Part shown: piece by piece, positions 60,629-64,000 of the stretch | Layout: each line of letters begins with the position of its first letter | Numbering within the stretch: the first letter of the stretch is position 1 | DNA from: Setoptus koraiensis | Taxonomy: Eukaryota > Arthropoda | Length of the DNA stretch: 64,000 bases | NCBI GenBank assembly: GCA_048013815.1 | Contig: CM106586.1 | Coordinates: 11,346,001-11,410,000 of the forward strand | Direction of reading: 5' to 3' | Made by a program: the position numbers and the translations under genes | Notes under the pieces: model-generated | Told to the model about the DNA's origin: nothing | Database searches by the model: none | Seen by the model: only the letters and a program-made list of their open reading frames with translations

Positions 60629-61258
60629 ATGGCCACTTCCCACCACAGCAATCCCATCACCTCAATGCTTACCAAATACAGAGAGGTGCTAGTGCAAATG
60701 CAAGAGGAACAGGACAGACTATTGCGCGACATCAGCGTTATTCAGAGCCAACTCGAGGCACTAAACAGGAAAAAGAGGCGCTTGGAGAGGATCAAGGCAC
60801 AGCAACAGTTACTGCAATTGGCCTCAAACTTCGAACGGGCCACCATAACCACAACGACTCAGTCTATTCAATTGCGCCGAACCTCGCTCGTCGTTCTGCC
60901 GCTCCAGGACCACCAATATCACCACACCGGCCAGCAGGACCTCTACAGCCCGCCGACCACGCGGCCCAAAACGCTGTCAAGGCAACACCAGCAACTGCAA
61001 CGACTCGTTCAGGAGCAGTCGCAGCAGCACCTCACCGACTACTATCAGCAATCGGCCAAATACCTCGATCGTCAGCCGGTCAAATACGTCGATCAGCCGG
61101 CCAAATACGCCGATCATCAGCCGGCCAAATACGTCAATCATCAGCAGGCTAAATACGCCGATCATCAGCCGGCCAAATACGTCAATCATCAGCAGGCTAA
61201 ATACGCCGATCATCAGCAGCCGCCGCCGATATGCAAGCGTCAAGGGGCTCGCTCATAG
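60629..61258 (+). CDS. Coiled-coil protein with AKY(A/V)(D/N)H repeats
   Basis: The frame from ATG 60629 (AACAATGG, a good initiation context) encodes 209 residues. Residues about 14-65 form a charged heptad-like coiled coil (YREVLVQMQEEQDRLL, LNRKKRRLERIKAQQQ). The C-terminal third is an 8-residue tandem repeat (AKYADHQP / AKYVNHQQ; 24-base units at about 61073-61220). The family is unknown. Its last 28 bases overlap the start of the thymidylate kinase ORF in another frame. A CAA microsatellite (60516-60540) lies just upstream. It could be the first cistron of a dicistronic mRNA, or a leader ORF. Confidence 0.5.
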   Translation: MATSHHSNPITSMLTKYREVLVQMQEEQDRLLRDISVIQSQLEALNRKKRRLERIKAQQQLLQLASNFERATITTTTQSIQLRRTSLVVLPLQDHQYHHTGQQDLYSPPTTRPKTLSRQHQQLQRLVQEQSQQHLTDYYQQSAKYLDRQPVKYVDQPAKYADHQPAKYVNHQQAKYADHQPAKYVNHQQAKYADHQQPPPICKRQGARS

Positions 61259-61923
61259 TTCTCGAGGGCCTGGACAGGACGGGCAAGTCAACGCTGGCCA
61301 TGAAACTGGTTGAGGCGTTGAACAACAAAGCAAGCAGTGAAAATGTAGACATTATTAAGACTCCGGTCACCTATTACAAATTCCCGGATAGAACGACACT
61401 CATTGGGAAATTGATTGACTCATATCTGAGAAATGGAACGCATCTCGATGATCACTCCATTCACCTATTGTTTTCTGCAAACAGATGGGAGCATTGTGCC
61501 CAATTCAAACAAATGATCTACGAGGGCCGAACACTCGTTGTGGACAGGTACGCATACTCTGGCGCTGCCTACAGTGCCTCCAAGAAGGGCATGGACCTTG
61601 ATTGGTGTTGCACTCAGGATGTTGGACTACCAAAACCCGATCTACTCATATATTTAACTTTAAGTGCCAGTGAACAAAAGAAACGCCAGGGCTTCGGTGA
61701 TGAGCTCTACGAAGAAACAGAATTCCAGAATTGTATCAGAGAAAACTACACTAAAATATTCCAGCGAGCCAAAGATGAGGCAACTAAAAATAATGAAACC
61801 TTTAAACTATTGAACGTTGTTGCAGATGGCAAGAGCCCCGGTGACCTTCTGGCGGAAGTCCTGGAACCAGTTAGACAGTGCATTCAAGAGAGTGCATGGC
61901 AGCCATTGAAGAATATCACTTAG
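61231..61923 (+). CDS. DTYMK: Thymidylate kinase (dTMP kinase)
   Basis: A single exon encodes 230 residues. The enzyme phosphorylates dTMP to dTDP with ATP in dTTP synthesis. The P-loop GLDRTGKST is at residues 13-21. The DR motif sits in VVDRYAYSGAAYS, followed by the family segment DLDWCCTQDVGLPKPDL. The LID region is KKRQGFGDELYEE. The start MQASRGSLIVLEG aligns with MAARRGALIVLEG of human DTYMK, so ATG 61231 is well supported. Its first 28 bases overlap the end of the upstream coiled-coil ORF in another frame. AATAAA lies at about 62043; DPM1 is convergent 220 bases downstream. Confidence 0.93.
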   Translation: MQASRGSLIVLEGLDRTGKSTLAMKLVEALNNKASSENVDIIKTPVTYYKFPDRTTLIGKLIDSYLRNGTHLDDHSIHLLFSANRWEHCAQFKQMIYEGRTLVVDRYAYSGAAYSASKKGMDLDWCCTQDVGLPKPDLLIYLTLSASEQKKRQGFGDELYEETEFQNCIRENYTKIFQRAKDEATKNNETFKLLNVVADGKSPGDLLAEVLEPVRQCIQESAWQPLKNIT

Positions 61924-62146
61924 TAATAATCGTAAACTACATCTCTCCACTATAATACTCTAGGCCGTAAACGAAGGGCTACCAATATCTTTCTTGCACT
62001 TATGTTGTTTCCAAAACATAGTATTATCAATATTATTTAATTAATAAATATATTTATGTACAATTTATTCTGGTGTATCGAAGGCACAGTTTCAAGTAGC
62101 TACTGGAACTAATATATGGCTGGGGAGCTTCCTTGATTTAGAAAGC

Positions 62147-62965
<819 letters not shown>

Positions 62966-63459
62966 TGCTCTAGATTAGGTAGGAAAAAGAGTAAAATTCT
63001 TACTTATTTTGAATGTTAAAGACAATCTACCATAGGATCTCAATTTACTGTTCATAGTTTATTCAGAGGCGTAATCAATATCCCGATATACTGAACAACT
63101 TGTTACAAAGCGATGGTAACCATCCGTAGCTGGTCTCTAGCAAGCCAAAAACATGTTGCAAGCGTCAACACAACACAAAAGCAGGAGAATCAACTGTATA
63201 ATTCATGAAGAAATCTATAGCAGTAGCACACTGTGAAGCCAAGCTATACTACAGCTGTTTATCAATTTAACAAATAAATGTTGTGTCAAATGAAGTTGTT
63301 TGTGGCAGTGCAAATCAGAAAAAAAAACTAGCGCAAAACAATCTAATCTGAGATCCGGTGTCTAATGATCAGAGACTACACTCAGATGCTACTCTACTTA
63401 TAATTAAATTCATAACGATTTCTCGAATATTATTATTAAAATAGTATTATTGACTTACA
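62966..63459. other. Divergent intergenic region, DPM1 and CoA-transferase
   Basis: Short spacer containing the 5' flanks of both genes. No other feature is seen. Confidence 0.5.
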
Positions 63460-64000
63460 ATGCCTCACTTTATTGTAGCGTCAACTAGCCGAAATCTAGT
63501 TAACAGCAAAAATCATCTATGCAAAACCTTGTCAATTATTAATCGAAGAGACCTATTTACTTACTGCAATGAGCCCGCCCATCCAACCGATAAGGTGCCT
63601 CGTTTCATGTCCGCCGAAGAGGCATTGAAGGTGGTGAAATCAGGTATTTATAATCTCTGATAGTTATACTGATCAATATGACCTCTATTGTTTAATGCAT
63701 AACAAATGGGAATTTGTGGTGGCTATCTATTCCTATTTCATGCCAGAACAGACAGTGACCTAACATCTAGCCCTCTAAAATTCTATAATGTTTTTCTACT
63801 ATCTAGGAGATCACGTTTTCGTTCAAGGAGCTGCGGCAACTCCGCGAGTATTAGTGCCCGCTTTGGCAGAGCATGGCAAAAAAGCTGGACTGAAAAACGT
63901 AAGAGTTCACCATATCCATACAGATGGTGAAGGCGAGTACTTAGCACCCGAGTTGGCGGGTGTCTTTAGAAGCAACTCACTGTTTACTGGCAAAAATTGT
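63460..64000 (+). CDS. 4-hydroxybutyrate/acetyl-CoA transferase family, mitochondrial, 5' part
   Basis: Exons 63460-63643 and 63807-64000 (running off the window). The join (TCAG|GTATTT, CTATCTAG|GAGATC; phase 1) restores SGDHVFVQGAAATPRVLVPA. This, with KNVRVHHIHTDGEGEYLAPE and FRSNSLFTGKN, is the N-terminal domain signature of acetyl-CoA hydrolase/4-hydroxybutyrate CoA-transferases (ACH1 family), which move CoA between short acyl groups. The N terminus is basic and Ser/Asn-rich (RNLVNSKNHLCKTLSIINRRD), fitting a mitochondrial presequence. The catalytic glutamate region is beyond the window. Confidence 0.87.

Noticed and set aside
60977..61243. Minus-strand 88-codon repeat frame
   Set aside because: Antisense of the 24-base tandem repeat in the coiled-coil ORF.

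Overview
The window is animal nuclear DNA. It has spliced protein genes with short GT-AG introns (about 60-250 bases), AATAAA polyadenylation signals, AT-rich intergenic DNA full of di- and trinucleotide microsatellites, and metazoan-only families (innexin, filamin, calponin, FERM/PDZ, septin, Gs-alpha). The innexin, the short filamin of Drosophila FLN90 type and the compact introns suggest an arthropod, perhaps an acariform mite. That placement is inference. No prokaryotic operon, CRISPR array, tRNA or rRNA was seen.

Left part (1-13 kb): a stub of a Gs-alpha exon on the minus strand at the very edge, then about 1.9 kb of almost pure poly-C. Next come a two-exon Gfo/Idh/MocA (GFOD-like) gene, a decayed unknown coding relic, 6 kb of microsatellite-rich DNA, and a two-exon gene for a secreted Ser/Gln/Asn-rich protein.

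Middle (13-34 kb): an intronless septin with a degenerate G3 motif (minus), a CpG-richer 1.5 kb stretch with a TATA box, and a FERM/PDZ (FRMPD-like) gene. The FRMPD-like gene is split by a 500-N gap flanked by a false duplication of the same ~970 bases. Then come an intronless ELP1 gene of the Elongator complex (minus), an acid-lipase-like gene, a small cysteine-containing acidic secreted protein (minus), and a three-exon innexin with an unusual 240-residue N-terminal extension (minus).

Accessory stretch (34-45 kb): no confident host gene. It holds MITE-like elements, long foldbacks, a 43-base palindrome and a mariner-like transposase relic.

Right part (45-64 kb): an unrecognised four-exon gene, a short filamin without an actin-binding domain but with a long open non-filamin stretch joined upstream, a six-exon calponin/transgelin gene (minus), a CpG-rich promoter-like island, an ORF for a coiled-coil repeat protein overlapping the start of thymidylate kinase, DPM1 (minus, convergent with thymidylate kinase), and the first two exons of a mitochondrial 4-hydroxybutyrate/acetyl-CoA transferase running off the end.

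The genes are unrelated housekeeping, cytoskeletal and signalling genes rather than a pathway cluster. The main points of interest are the assembly artefacts (poly-C tract, gap duplication), the filamin and innexin N-terminal regions, the thymidylate kinase overlap, and the two decayed coding relics.
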